Positions 25,261-33,595 of a stretch of DNA of 64,000 nt are shown one piece after another (the first letter of the stretch is position 1; each line of letters opens with the position of its first letter). The notes beneath the pieces are model-generated. The model had not been told where the DNA came from, ran no database searches, and worked only from the letters and a program-made list of their open reading frames with translations. Origin of the DNA: Thioalkalivibrio sp. ALJ12 (lineage in GTDB: Bacteria > Pseudomonadota > Gammaproteobacteria > Ectothiorhodospirales > Ectothiorhodospiraceae); assembly GCF_000378305.1 (NCBI RefSeq), contig NZ_KB899539.1, positions 529,854 to 593,853 of the forward strand, given 5' to 3'. The translations under genes were made by a program, and so were the position numbers.

Positions 25261-26256
25261 GTGTTCGCGATCAAGCCCCTCCAGCGTCGCATCTCGAAGA
25301 CGCATCCTGGCCCGCTCCTGCTGCTGGCCCTGACGCTGCTGCTGACGTGGGTGGCCATGCCGGCGAACGCCGGCGACGCGGAACCAACGAGCGATACGCG
25401 TCCCACCATTGGTCTGGCCCTGGGCTCCGGCGGTGCGGGTGGCCTGGCCCACATCGCGATACTGCAGGCCTTCGATGAGCTCGGCCTGCAGCCGGACTAT
25501 ATCGCGGGGACCAGTATTGGCGCGATCATCGGCGGCCTGTATGCCGCCGGCCTCAGCGCGGAGGAGATCCTCGACATCTTTGACGACTTCGCCGGTTCAG
25601 AGATGGACGCCCTCTCGCGCCTGGCCCGATCCGATCTCGAGCTGTTCGAACTGATCCCCCTGCGCCTGGGCCGCAACGCCCTGCTGGACGCCGATACCTT
25701 CCTGCGCTTTCTCGCAACGCACACCCCGACCCGCAGCTTCGACGAACTGCGCATCCCGCTGACGGTGGTAGCGACCGACTACTGGACCAGCCAGACGGTC
25801 ACGCTCCAGGAAGGTGAGCTCTTTCCGGCGATTGCGGCCAGCATGGCGGTGCCCGGCCTGTTCGCACCCGTACCGTCGGACGACGGCCGGTTACTGATCG
25901 ACGGCGGGGCCTCCAATCCATTGCCATACGACCTCCTCCGGGACAAGGTCGATATCGTGATCGCGGTCGACGTATCCGGCGCATGGAACGTCGCCAACCA
26001 GCCACTCCCCGGGCTGACCGACCTCCTGTTCAAGACCTTCAGCATCATGCAGAAATCGCTGATCCGCGAAATGATCCGGCGCGAACAACCGGACCTTTAT
26101 CTGGCACCCGATACCGGTGGCGCGCAACTGCTCCATTTCAACCGCATTCACCTGATCCTGGAGGCTGCCCAGCCAAGCGCCGCCGAGCTGCGCCAGCACC
26201 TGAAGGACTGGCGACCCGGCGACGCCGTCACGCGTGATCAGGGGACCCGCCAGTGA
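25261..26256 (+). CDS. exported patatin-like phospholipase
   Basis: A 331-residue lipid acyl hydrolase of the RssA/patatin family. A hydrophobic signal (LLLLALTLLLTWVAMPANAG) precedes the oxyanion loop LGSGGAGGLAHI (near 55), the nucleophile GTSIGAI (Ser near 84) and the dyad Asp in LIDGGASNPLPYDLL (near 218). Catalytic residues are all present. Start is the GTG at 25261. Its stop overlaps the GTG of the next gene by 4 bp, so the pentapeptide protein is translationally coupled to it. Confidence 0.88.
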   Translation: MFAIKPLQRRISKTHPGPLLLLALTLLLTWVAMPANAGDAEPTSDTRPTIGLALGSGGAGGLAHIAILQAFDELGLQPDYIAGTSIGAIIGGLYAAGLSAEEILDIFDDFAGSEMDALSRLARSDLELFELIPLRLGRNALLDADTFLRFLATHTPTRSFDELRIPLTVVATDYWTSQTVTLQEGELFPAIAASMAVPGLFAPVPSDDGRLLIDGGASNPLPYDLLRDKVDIVIAVDVSGAWNVANQPLPGLTDLLFKTFSIMQKSLIREMIRREQPDLYLAPDTGGAQLLHFNRIHLILEAAQPSAAELRQHLKDWRPGDAVTRDQGTRQ

Positions 26257-27236
26257 CCACGCAGCCTTCCGATCCATCGGAAACGACCCGCGAGGCGACG
26301 GACCCGCCCCCCTCCTCGTCCGAGGCCGTGCGCCACGAGCGCTGGTTTCTGCGCCGCCCGGATGGCGTCTGCGGGCCCTACCCGGCTCGCCAGATCGGCC
26401 GGTTCCTCATCCTTGGGCGCCTGAACGAACAGGACGAGATCAGCCAGGACCGGGAATTCTGGGTGCCGATCGCCGAACGTCCCCACCTGATTCCCGAGGA
26501 AGTGCGTCTGGCCAACACCCCGGGTGGCAAGGAACGCCTGGAGCGCGCCCGGCTGCGCGAGGACGAACGCCTGCGGGAACGTCGTTCGCATGCCTCGGAT
26601 TCGTTCTACCGCGACCAGCGCAAGGGCGACCGCCGCTGTCCCGAGAACCTGGAGACGTTGAACCATCGCCAGCTATGGGCCGCCCTGCTCGACCGTACGC
26701 CATTTCCCTGGCGCCAATGGGTACAGGGTCCGCGCCCCTGGATCCTGTCTGGCGTTGCGCTTTTCCTTGCCACGGGCCTGCTGGTCTGGTTCGCACAGCA
26801 ACAGGAAATCACGCCGGCACCGGATTGCGATGCGCCACCCGGACCCTCGGTGAACTGGAACTACTGCAACAAGTCCGGGGCTGCGCTGCGCGGAGCTGAC
26901 CTGGCCGGTGCCAGCCTGTATGACACCCGCCTGAGCGCCGCACGGCTGGAGCGCGCGCAACTCGCGGATGCCGATTTGCGCTACGCAAACCTCGACCGAG
27001 CCCGCCTGGACGGGGCCGATCTCTCACGCGCCCAATTAACTGGTGCCGACCTGCGGAGCGCTCGACTCCGGAGCACCCGCCTGGAAGATGCGGATCTGCG
27101 CCACGCCGACCTTTCCGGCGCCGATCTGACCGACGCCCGGCTGGAAGGGGCTCGGCTGGACCGCGCCATCTGGATCGATGGGCGCATCTGTGCGGCAGGC
27201 TCCGTTGGCCATTGCGAATCCAGCGCGACCGACTGA
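26253..27236 (+). CDS. membrane protein with GYF-2-like and pentapeptide-repeat domains
   Basis: A 327-residue protein. Residues about 28-75 (RWFLRRPDGVCGPYPARQIG to QDREFWVPI) resemble the GYF_2 domain that precedes membrane segments in many proteobacterial proteins. A charged stretch (85-130) leads to one membrane helix near 170 (ILSGVALFLATGLLVWF). The last 120 residues are pentapeptide repeats of the A(D/N)LXX type (ALRGADLAGASLYDTRL onward), ending in a small Cys-containing tail. It is coupled by a 4-bp GTGA overlap to the patatin gene. The function is unknown. Confidence 0.78.
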   Translation: MTTQPSDPSETTREATDPPPSSSEAVRHERWFLRRPDGVCGPYPARQIGRFLILGRLNEQDEISQDREFWVPIAERPHLIPEEVRLANTPGGKERLERARLREDERLRERRSHASDSFYRDQRKGDRRCPENLETLNHRQLWAALLDRTPFPWRQWVQGPRPWILSGVALFLATGLLVWFAQQQEITPAPDCDAPPGPSVNWNYCNKSGAALRGADLAGASLYDTRLSAARLERAQLADADLRYANLDRARLDGADLSRAQLTGADLRSARLRSTRLEDADLRHADLSGADLTDARLEGARLDRAIWIDGRICAAGSVGHCESSATD

Positions 27237-27259
27237 CCATACCGGGAAATAGTTTGACC

Positions 27260-27274
27260 GAGGTTCGATTCCTC
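27260..27274 (+). other. T-arm-like fragment, possible tRNA 3' remnant
   Basis: GAGG-TTCGATT-CCTC looks like a tRNA T-stem and loop, followed by CCTCGGCGCA, which resembles an acceptor end. No matching 5' acceptor strand, D arm or anticodon arm is found in the 90 bp upstream, so this is at most a fragment, for example an integration scar. Confidence 0.2.
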
Positions 27275-27439
27275 CCCTCGGCGCAGTGAAGGCGTTCGCA
27301 CCTTCCCGTCCATTCCCTTTCGTCCCCCTGCCCGGGGGAGCTAGACCTGTACACGCAGACCGACACGAGCCGATGGCCGATCGGTCGGTCGCGAGGCACG
27401 GAATGACCGTTCCTCAATCCGAAACAGGAGGTTGTACTG

Positions 27440-27853
27440 ATGTATAGCTATCGCAAGACTGCAATTGCCTTTGCCCTCGCCTCGATGTTCGCGCTGGGTG
27501 GACTCGCCACCGCGCAGGCGCAAAACCTGGGTGCGGCAGCCGAAGGTGCTGCCGAGACCGGTGCCGAAGCCAGCGGTGGAGCCGCCGGCGGCTCCGAAAT
27601 GGGCGGCGAAGCCAGTGGCGGGACCGCCGGCGGTGCGGCGGCCGAAGGCCAGGCCCCGGGTGCCGAGGGTGGTGCTGGCGCGAGCGGCGATGCCGGCGCC
27701 AGCGGTGACGTCCGTCAGGACGACGATGCCCGTGGCGGCATGGGCGCCGATGCAGGTGCCGGGGCCGGTGCTGGCGGTGAAGCCGAAGGCGACGACGGCG
27801 GTGCCGAAGCCGGCGCCGAAGGTGGGGCCGAAGGCTCCGTCGAGGTCGAGTAA
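27440..27853 (+). CDS. exported low-complexity Gly/Ala/Glu-rich protein
   Basis: A 137-residue protein with a clean signal peptide (AIAFALASMFALGGLATAQAQ) and a mature part made almost only of Gly, Ala, Glu and Asp with a few Ser, in irregular GAEASGGAAGG-type units. It has no Cys, no aromatic residue after the signal and is strongly acidic. The ribosome-binding site AGGAGGT is excellent, so it is expressed. No family is recognised; a disordered, acidic secreted protein is the literal description. A hairpin 11 bp after the stop probably ends the message. Confidence 0.75.
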   Translation: MYSYRKTAIAFALASMFALGGLATAQAQNLGAAAEGAAETGAEASGGAAGGSEMGGEASGGTAGGAAAEGQAPGAEGGAGASGDAGASGDVRQDDDARGGMGADAGAGAGAGGEAEGDDGGAEAGAEGGAEGSVEVE

Positions 27854-28044
27854 TCACCTCCCGGCCGGGCGGCACTTGCCGCCCGGTCCGGCTTGTCCGA
27901 CTGCGGATCGATCCCCATTTCCGCGGCAACCTCCCACCAATAGGGCTCCGCCTCGCAGGAGCAACAGTCGCAGGCCACCGACACCCCTTCGTGCTGGCTC
28001 AGTGATGACCCTGATTTTTCCCTCACAGTGACCTTTTCGTTCAT
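27715..28044 (-). CDS. small cysteine-rich ORF, uncertain
   Basis: The ATG at 28044 follows GAGGAA at a good distance. The first 65 residues (KVTVREKSGSS, ACDCCSCEAEPYWWEVAAEMGID) look protein-like and lie in a gap; the remaining 44, Pro/Ala/Ser-rich, are simply antisense to the low-complexity gene. The CDCCSC cluster could bind metal. A frameshift or missed stop near 27855 is possible. I do not recognise a family. Confidence 0.35.
   Translation of the reverse strand: MNEKVTVREKSGSSLSQHEGVSVACDCCSCEAEPYWWEVAAEMGIDPQSDKPDRAASAARPGGDYSTSTEPSAPPSAPASAPPSSPSASPPAPAPAPASAPMPPRASSS
27865..27886. terminator. hairpin after the Gly/Ala-rich gene
   Basis: A perfect inverted repeat, CCGGGCGGC-ACTT-type loop-GCCGCCCGG, begins 11 bp after the stop at 27853. 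There is no T-tract, so it may be a weak or Rho-assisted terminator, or serve as an RNA end-stabilising stem. Confidence 0.55.
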
Positions 28045-28165
28045 CGTGATTCCTCACGGTGTGGCCATCCTTCTCACCGTCCTCCCGGATGCGGCAGGAT
28101 CCCAATAACCCCATGCTACACTCTTGAAATCCCGTCTATTCGGGACTTACGGAGGATGGAACGCC

Positions 28166-29734
28166 ATGGCTACACGGCGCGACAAGCTGCTGTTTGCCGT
28201 CTTTGGCGTAACCGTCCTGGGGCTCCTGCTGCCGCTGTTTCTCCTGGGCTGGTATCTCTGGCAAGGGTCCGTGGTCGCGGAGGAACAGCGTCTGGACGAA
28301 CTCGCACAAAAGCTCGGCCAGCAAACCGAGCAGGCGATCCTCGACGCGCGCGACCTGCTCGACGAGCTCAATGCCCTCGATGTGACCCCCTGCTCGCCGC
28401 AGCACCTGAACCAGTTGCAGGAAGCCGCGATTTCGCGGCCGCATATTCGCGCCGTCGGTTACTGGCGGGCAGTGGAACGCGAATGCGGCGCCGGTTTTGT
28501 CCAGGGCGATGCCCTCACTCCCCCCCAGGCCAGCCGCATCTACGACAGCGGACTGGTGGCCTGGTGGCCCGGCCCCACGACGGCGATCGGCGGCGTAGAG
28601 CTCTTCCTGATGCGCTATGGCCAGCACGACGTGGCCATCGACCCGCGCCTGCTGGTAAACCCAGGCCTGCTGGAGGACCAGGAAGTCGGGCTCTGGGTCG
28701 AATCCATGCCCATGATCACCCATCCCCCGGGGGCCGATGTCCCGGATCCCGAGTTATTCGAACCCGGGCTCACGGTGGATCACGCCGAACAACGGCTGGT
28801 CAGCCGCTCGTCGCTCGATACTATCCTGCCGATCGACATCATCGCCGTGCAGCCGATGGCGCAATTCTGGCAGCGCTACCTCCCCACGCTGGCCGGGGCC
28901 GGGGCCTTTGGCCTGTTACTCGTTGGTTTGTGGCTGTTTCTGATCCTGCGGTACTTCCGCCACCAGCTCAGCCTGGCTCAGGAGCTGCGCGAGGCGATTG
29001 CGCATGACCAGCTGCAGGTGGTGTTCCAGCCCATCGTCGACCTGGAAACAGGCAGCTGTCAGGGTGCCGAGGCCCTGGCGCGTTGGCGGCGCGATAACCG
29101 GGAAACTATTGGCCCGGATGTCTTCGTGCCTCTGGCCGAAGATACCGAACAGGGGACCGACTTGACCCTCGCGATCCTGCGCTGTGTCCTCCACGAGCTG
29201 GGGCCACAGCTCCGCGACCGGCCGGATTGCCCGATCAACCTGAACATCACCGGACAGGATCTGGCCTCCACCCGCTTTAGCGAAGCCCTCCAGCGCGAGC
29301 TTGAACAGGCCAAGGTTCCGGCCCACGCAATCAAGCTCGAGATCACCGAGCGCTCGCTGCTCAACACGGATGACGTTCGCAGGAGAATCCAGGATTTGCG
29401 CGCGCGCGGCCATCGCATCGCGATTGACGATTTTGGCACCGGCTACTCCAGCCTGGCCTATCTCGAGAGCTTCGAACTGGACACCCTCAAGATTGACAAA
29501 ACATTTGCCGATGCCATTGGCCACGAAGCAGTGACCAGCAACATCATTAGCCATATCATCGTGATGGCACGCTCGCTGAAGCTGAACATCGTCGCCGAAG
29601 GCATCGAGTCCGGGCATCAGGTCGAGTGGCTGCGCCAGCAAGGGGTCGGATTCGGGCAAGGCTATCGCTTCAGCCGCCCCCTCTCGGCGCGCGCATTCCG
29701 TGATTGGTGCCAACAAGCCGGGGACTCGAAGTGA
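28166..29734 (+). CDS. CSS-motif EAL-domain cyclic-di-GMP phosphodiesterase
   Basis: A 522-residue inner-membrane protein. An N-terminal helix (LLFAVFGVTVLGLLLPLFLL) and a second near 255 (GAFGLLLVGLWLFLIL) bound a periplasmic domain of about 200 residues with a Cys-Ser pair (VTPCSPQ) and ECGAGF, as in the CSS-motif sensors (PdeC-like) that respond through a disulfide. The EAL domain is complete: GAEALARW, LNITGQDL, LEITERSLL, DDFGTGYSSLAYL, VAEGIES and QGYRFSRPL. It should hydrolyse cyclic-di-GMP. Its stop overlaps the OmpA-like gene by 4 bp. Confidence 0.9.
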   Translation: MATRRDKLLFAVFGVTVLGLLLPLFLLGWYLWQGSVVAEEQRLDELAQKLGQQTEQAILDARDLLDELNALDVTPCSPQHLNQLQEAAISRPHIRAVGYWRAVERECGAGFVQGDALTPPQASRIYDSGLVAWWPGPTTAIGGVELFLMRYGQHDVAIDPRLLVNPGLLEDQEVGLWVESMPMITHPPGADVPDPELFEPGLTVDHAEQRLVSRSSLDTILPIDIIAVQPMAQFWQRYLPTLAGAGAFGLLLVGLWLFLILRYFRHQLSLAQELREAIAHDQLQVVFQPIVDLETGSCQGAEALARWRRDNRETIGPDVFVPLAEDTEQGTDLTLAILRCVLHELGPQLRDRPDCPINLNITGQDLASTRFSEALQRELEQAKVPAHAIKLEITERSLLNTDDVRRRIQDLRARGHRIAIDDFGTGYSSLAYLESFELDTLKIDKTFADAIGHEAVTSNIISHIIVMARSLKLNIVAEGIESGHQVEWLRQQGVGFGQGYRFSRPLSARAFRDWCQQAGDSK

Positions 29735-30432
29735 ACGCCATTATTCGCCACAACACACTTGCCGCCATCGTCGCGGCACTGTTGTTGACCGGGTGTAACG
29801 CCATGCCCACTCAGGGAGAACGTTCACCAGATGCAGCCGCCAACGGCGAACAAGCCCGGGATACCCCCCATCAGGACGATGCTTACGGGACGAGCCGGAA
29901 CGCGGTTTATCTGGCGCGCGATGACGACGCCGTCAACGCACGTCGTCAGCACCTGCTGGACGAGGGGCACGAATCCGTCGCCCTGGATCGGGTGGGCTTC
30001 TATATGGACGTGCTGACCGCACGGTTGCGCCAGGAGCTTTCGGGATACGATGTGCAAATGGAACGCGAGGGGCGAATCATCACCCTGATATTTCCGGGCG
30101 CCAAGGCCTTCGAGACCAACAGCGCGGAGATTCACCCGGACATGATACCCACCCTCGATGCCCTGGGGCAGGTGCTCGAGGAGTACGACGCCAGCCTGGT
30201 GACGATCGCCGGACATACCGACTCTGCGGGCGCACGCGGTTACAACCAGCACCTGTCGGAACAACGGGCCCTGTCGGTCGGTCGTCACCTGCACGGCAAT
30301 GGCGTCGGAGAGGCGCGCATCATTGCGATCGGCTACGGACCGGACCGCCCCATCGCCGAGAATGAAACGTCACATGGGCGCGCCCTGAACCGCCGCGTGG
30401 AGCTACGCGTGGAGCCACTAACGGCCACCTGA
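29731..30432 (+). CDS. OmpA-family peptidoglycan-binding lipoprotein
   Basis: A 233-residue protein with a lipobox (ALLLTGCN) and a C-terminal OmpA-like domain: the peptidoglycan residues are in IAGHTDSAGARGYNQHLSEQRA and GRALNRRVEL. The GTG start overlaps the EAL gene's stop (GTGA). The pairing of a membrane cyclic-di-GMP enzyme with an OmpA-like lipoprotein recalls the YfiB/YfiN arrangement, in which an outer-membrane lipoprotein passes envelope signals; no YfiR-like gene is seen here. That comparison is inference. Confidence 0.87.
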   Translation: MNAIIRHNTLAAIVAALLLTGCNAMPTQGERSPDAAANGEQARDTPHQDDAYGTSRNAVYLARDDDAVNARRQHLLDEGHESVALDRVGFYMDVLTARLRQELSGYDVQMEREGRIITLIFPGAKAFETNSAEIHPDMIPTLDALGQVLEEYDASLVTIAGHTDSAGARGYNQHLSEQRALSVGRHLHGNGVGEARIIAIGYGPDRPIAENETSHGRALNRRVELRVEPLTAT

Positions 30433-30433
30433 C

Positions 30434-31444
30434 TCACAAAGCGTCTGGGGGGCCCTCCGCGCGGTGGACCTCGACACGATTTCGGCCACGCGCCTTGGCG
30501 CGATAGAGCGCCGCATCGGCCTTGCGCACGAGATCTTCCAGGGAATCTCCGGGTTCGCGAGACACCACCCCCAGGCTGATCGACATCGGCTGGCCATGGG
30601 CCGCCGGTGGGTCCGCAATGGCCTGGCGGAGTTTTTCCGCCAGCAACGCTGCACGGCCCGAGTCGGCGTGCGGCACGAGGATCAGGAACTCCTCGCCGCC
30701 CCACCGGCCGAGACGGTCCGAGTCGCGCAGGCACGCCTGCAACCGCTGGCACATCTCCCGCAGGATGGCATCCCCCATCGCGTGACCGTAGCGATCGTTG
30801 ACCTCCTTGAAGTAGTCGAGATCGAGAAAAATCAACGAAAGCGGCAGGTTGTAACGCTCCGCACGAGCCACCTCGTGTTCCGCCTCGGTCTTGAACTTCT
30901 GGCGGTTCCAAACCCCGGTCAAGGCGTCCGTATTGGCCAGACGCACCAATTCCTCCTGCTGCTGGCGCAGTGTTGTCTCGACCTCCTTGCGCAGAGCGGC
31001 CTCCTGACGCAAACGGCGACTGACCCGCACGTAATGCAGCAGGAGCAGGCTAACCAGGAGCAAGGTAGCGCCTGCGATCAGCGCAATCCGGTACCACCAT
31101 GCGTGGTCGACTGCGACGCGTACCGCCTGCCGGCGCGGCAGGTTTGGTCTGTCCCGGTTGACCCCACCGCGGCTGGCGCTCTGATCATCCGCCCGGTCCG
31201 ACGAATTCCGGGCCGCCTGGGCCGGAAACAATTCCCTGCCCCACCGTTCCTCCGGTCCACCGGACCCCGATAACCGCCAGGGGGCCTGGCGAGCCTGGAT
31301 ATCACTGTCCTGCAGCAAGACCCCGGCGTGAGACGAAGGCGGCGGGCTGGCGCAGACGGGGACGAAGAGGAACAGCCACAACAGCCCCCCGAAGCCAAGC
31401 CGCAAGCCTTGGCTGCGAAAGCCACGGTTCTGGACGAGCGTCAT
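30434..31444 (-). CDS. membrane diguanylate cyclase (GGDEF)
   Basis: A 336-residue protein. A signal-like helix (FGGLLWLFLFVPVCASP), a poorly conserved region of about 80 residues and a membrane helix near 125 (YRIALIAGATLLLVSLLLLHYV) lead through a short coiled segment to the GGDEF domain (ANTDALTGVWNRQKF). The active site is RWGGEEFLIL, with the product-inhibition motif RDSD five residues before it, so feedback control by cyclic-di-GMP is expected. It is convergent with the EAL/OmpA pair, one base apart. Start at 31444 has GAGGG at correct spacing. Confidence 0.9.
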   Translation of the reverse strand: MTLVQNRGFRSQGLRLGFGGLLWLFLFVPVCASPPPSSHAGVLLQDSDIQARQAPWRLSGSGGPEERWGRELFPAQAARNSSDRADDQSASRGGVNRDRPNLPRRQAVRVAVDHAWWYRIALIAGATLLLVSLLLLHYVRVSRRLRQEAALRKEVETTLRQQQEELVRLANTDALTGVWNRQKFKTEAEHEVARAERYNLPLSLIFLDLDYFKEVNDRYGHAMGDAILREMCQRLQACLRDSDRLGRWGGEEFLILVPHADSGRAALLAEKLRQAIADPPAAHGQPMSISLGVVSREPGDSLEDLVRKADAALYRAKARGRNRVEVHRAEGPPDAL

Positions 31445-31749
31445 CGGCATCCCTCGGATCGACTGGCGCTTGCGTGCCGGCCCTTCTGCTGAGCCTAGCA
31501 CCCCGTCGGCGAAACAACCTGCGGGTCACACCGCGTTTGGTCGGGCCAGTCACGAATCATCCTGGCGACAAACCAGCGTTCATCGCACTCCTGGCCGCTA
31601 TTGCCTCGATTTGTGGGCCGCCGTACAGACCGACATTGCAGCCAGCCACATGATCGGGGACGCGTATACATCGTGCGGGTCGAGTGCCCGAACGATGAGC
31701 TTGACACTGACCGCCGGCGTTAACGCCGGCCCCTTCAAGGAGCGGAACC
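31445..31749. other. 305-bp gap between the cyclase and PRC-barrel genes
   Basis: No convincing gene. It must hold the promoters of the two divergent genes. The clear feature is a perfect 18-bp palindrome at 31713-31730, 20 bp before the PRC-barrel start. Confidence 0.6.
31713..31730. repeat. perfect 18-bp palindrome upstream of the PRC-barrel gene
   Basis: GCCGGCGTTAACGCCGGC reads the same on both strands. A TTGACA lies 7 bp upstream at 31701-31706, but no -10 fits 17 bp away. It may be an operator or a leader hairpin just before the ribosome-binding site AAGGAG. Confidence 0.5.
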
Positions 31750-32196
31750 ATGAAGAAACTCACCTCACTCAAACTCGCCGCCGCGATGATCCCCGTTCTC
31801 GCCTTTGGCATGAGCACCCCCATGGCGGGCGAACAGGAGATGAACGGCAATGACCGCAACGCAATGGAAGAGCGTGATGCCGACGAGCGCCATGATGCCC
31901 CCCATATTGACCGCATGCCGGCGCAAGGACTGCATGCCTCCGACCTGATGGACAAGAAGATCCACAGCCGGACCGACGATGAAGAAGTCGGCGAGATCAA
32001 CGACCTCGTCATCGATCAGGACGGCCGGATCATCGCCGTCGTAATCGGCACCGGCGGCGTCCTGGGTATGGGCGAGAAGGACATCGCAATCGCCTGGGAC
32101 CGGATCGACCGCACGACCGAAGGCGACGAGGTCAAGCTGTACATCGATATGGATGAAGACACCCTGAAGGAAGCGCCCGAGTACGAACGCGACTAG
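31750..32196 (+). CDS. exported PRC-barrel domain protein
   Basis: A 148-residue protein with a signal peptide (LAAAMIPVLAFGMSTPMAG), a charged, Met-rich linker and a PRC-barrel-like domain (LHASDLMDKKIHS, EEVGEINDLVIDQDGRIIAVVIG, KDIAIAWDRI). Exported PRC-barrel proteins are common in proteobacteria and often induced by stress; the ligand is unknown. The ribosome-binding site AAGGAGCGG is good. A terminator-like hairpin follows. Confidence 0.82.
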   Translation: MKKLTSLKLAAAMIPVLAFGMSTPMAGEQEMNGNDRNAMEERDADERHDAPHIDRMPAQGLHASDLMDKKIHSRTDDEEVGEINDLVIDQDGRIIAVVIGTGGVLGMGEKDIAIAWDRIDRTTEGDEVKLYIDMDEDTLKEAPEYERD

Positions 32197-32211
32197 GGCT
32201 CGCACTACCCG

Positions 32212-32238
32212 GCCCGAGGGATTGCTCTTCCCTCGGGC
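32212..32238 (+). terminator. hairpin after the PRC-barrel gene
   Basis: GCCCGAGGGA and TCCCTCGGGC form a 10-bp stem with a 7-nt loop, 16 bp after the stop. No run of T follows on the plus strand, so it is terminator-like but not textbook. Confidence 0.6.
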
Positions 32239-32443
32239 TCGGTCTTCCGCTACGCCGGCCTGGCCAGTGCAGAACGTTGGGCGTCGCTACGCCAACTGCC
32301 TTAACGCGAAAATGGTCCGCCAGTCTGGAAGATTTCAGTCGGGGATACGGGGTTTGGCCCACCGCGAAGGACTATCCTTAAACTATTAATTATCCGAATC
32401 TTTCGGACCGTCGAACGCTCCCGACCAACAAACGGACGCACCG

Positions 32444-33181
32444 GTGCCCTTAACCCGACCGACCGGGCGAACGCCCCTCGACAATGGACTGCTCGCGGCC
32501 CTGCCGGACAGTGAATACAAGCATCTCCAGCCACACCTGAATCCGGTCCTGTTGCCACTGGGCACCAGCCTTTACGAGGGCCCGTCGGAGACCCACTACG
32601 TCTACTTCCCCACCGAAGCCATCATCGCCTTGATGTGTGTAATGGAAGACGGCAAGTGTGGCGAGATCGCGGTGGCCGGACGGGAGGGACTGGTCGGGAT
32701 CTCGCTGTTGATGGGCGGCTACACGACCCCCACCCGGGCCTCGGTACGCATGGCCGGGCACGCCTATCGAATCCGCAGCGCCATCATCAGCGAGGCCTTC
32801 TCGCGCACAGGCGAACTGCAACGCCTGATGCTTCGCTACACGCAGGCCTTGTTCACGCAAATCGCACAGACCTCCGCCTGCAATCGACACCACTCGGTGG
32901 AGCAGCAGCTCTGCCGCTGGCTGTTGCTGAGCGACGATCGCTCACCACATCGCGAACTCAAAATGACCCATGAACTCATCGCGAGCATGCTGGGGGTTCG
33001 CCGAGAAGGCGTCACCGAGGCCGCCGGGCGGTTACAAAAGTCGGGCTTGATCACCTACCACCGAGGTCGCCTGGTCATTCTCGACCGTCCGGGGCTCGAG
33101 CAGCACAGCTGCGAGTGCTACGGGGTCGTATCTCGAGAATACGCCCGCCTCCTCGATGAACCGACGACGCCACAGTACTAG
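32444..33181 (+). CDS. Crp/Fnr family transcription regulator
   Basis: A 245-residue regulator with an N-terminal cyclic-nucleotide-binding-type beta-roll (HYVYFPTEAIIALMCVMEDGKCGEIAVAGREGLVG) and a C-terminal winged helix (HELIASMLGVRREGVTEAAGRLQKSGLITY). The cAMP phosphate motif is not obvious and no four-Cys iron-sulfur set of Fnr is present, so the signal is unknown. Start is a GTG at 32444. The upstream gap is AT-rich for this genome (TTAAACTATTAATTATCC around 32379-32396) and should hold its promoter. Confidence 0.87.
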   Translation: MPLTRPTGRTPLDNGLLAALPDSEYKHLQPHLNPVLLPLGTSLYEGPSETHYVYFPTEAIIALMCVMEDGKCGEIAVAGREGLVGISLLMGGYTTPTRASVRMAGHAYRIRSAIISEAFSRTGELQRLMLRYTQALFTQIAQTSACNRHHSVEQQLCRWLLLSDDRSPHRELKMTHELIASMLGVRREGVTEAAGRLQKSGLITYHRGRLVILDRPGLEQHSCECYGVVSREYARLLDEPTTPQY

Positions 33182-33227
33182 TCCCGGAACGCATCAGTCC
33201 CGGGGCGTCGCCAGCGGGCCGCTTCGC

Positions 33228-33440
33228 TCAGTGTTCGTCCCGGTCGATCTTCTTCTCGAACTCTGCCAGCTGCTGCTCCGCTTCGTCCTTCGTCACGCCA
33301 TAGCGTTCCTGAATGCGGCCTGCCAACTCTTCCCGCTTGCCAGCCACGGCGTCGAGTTCGTCGTCCGTCAGCTTCCCCCAGCGCGCCTTGACCTTCCCCT
33401 TGAACTGCTTCCAGTTTCCTTTAACGATGTCCCAGTTCAT
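33228..33440 (-). CDS. CsbD-like stress protein
   Basis: A 70-residue protein typical of the CsbD/YjbJ family: NWDIVKGNWKQFKGKVKARWGKLTDDEL near the start and GRIQERYGVTKDEAEQQLAEFE. These small hydrophilic proteins are abundant under general or osmotic stress; the mechanism is unknown. The ATG at 33440 has GGAGGAGGACGGGGA before it, so the upstream extension is not used. It is convergent with the Crp/Fnr gene. Confidence 0.9.
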   Translation of the reverse strand: MNWDIVKGNWKQFKGKVKARWGKLTDDELDAVAGKREELAGRIQERYGVTKDEAEQQLAEFEKKIDRDEH

Positions 33441-33595
33441 TCCCCGTCCTCCTCCAGTCGCTGATCGGCGACATTGCCAATCAACACCCGAGCGTAAGCA
33501 GACCACCTGGCTGGCGTCTGTTCGGCGACGCACAGACGTTCCACCCCCGCGTGTGACTCACTGGTGTGCCAACCAGCCAGTCAGGCCATCTACTC

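Noticed and set aside
30434-31444. Full YfiBNR system
   Set aside because: An OmpA-like lipoprotein and a cyclase are near each other but convergent, and no YfiR-like gene or HAMP-bearing YfiN is present.
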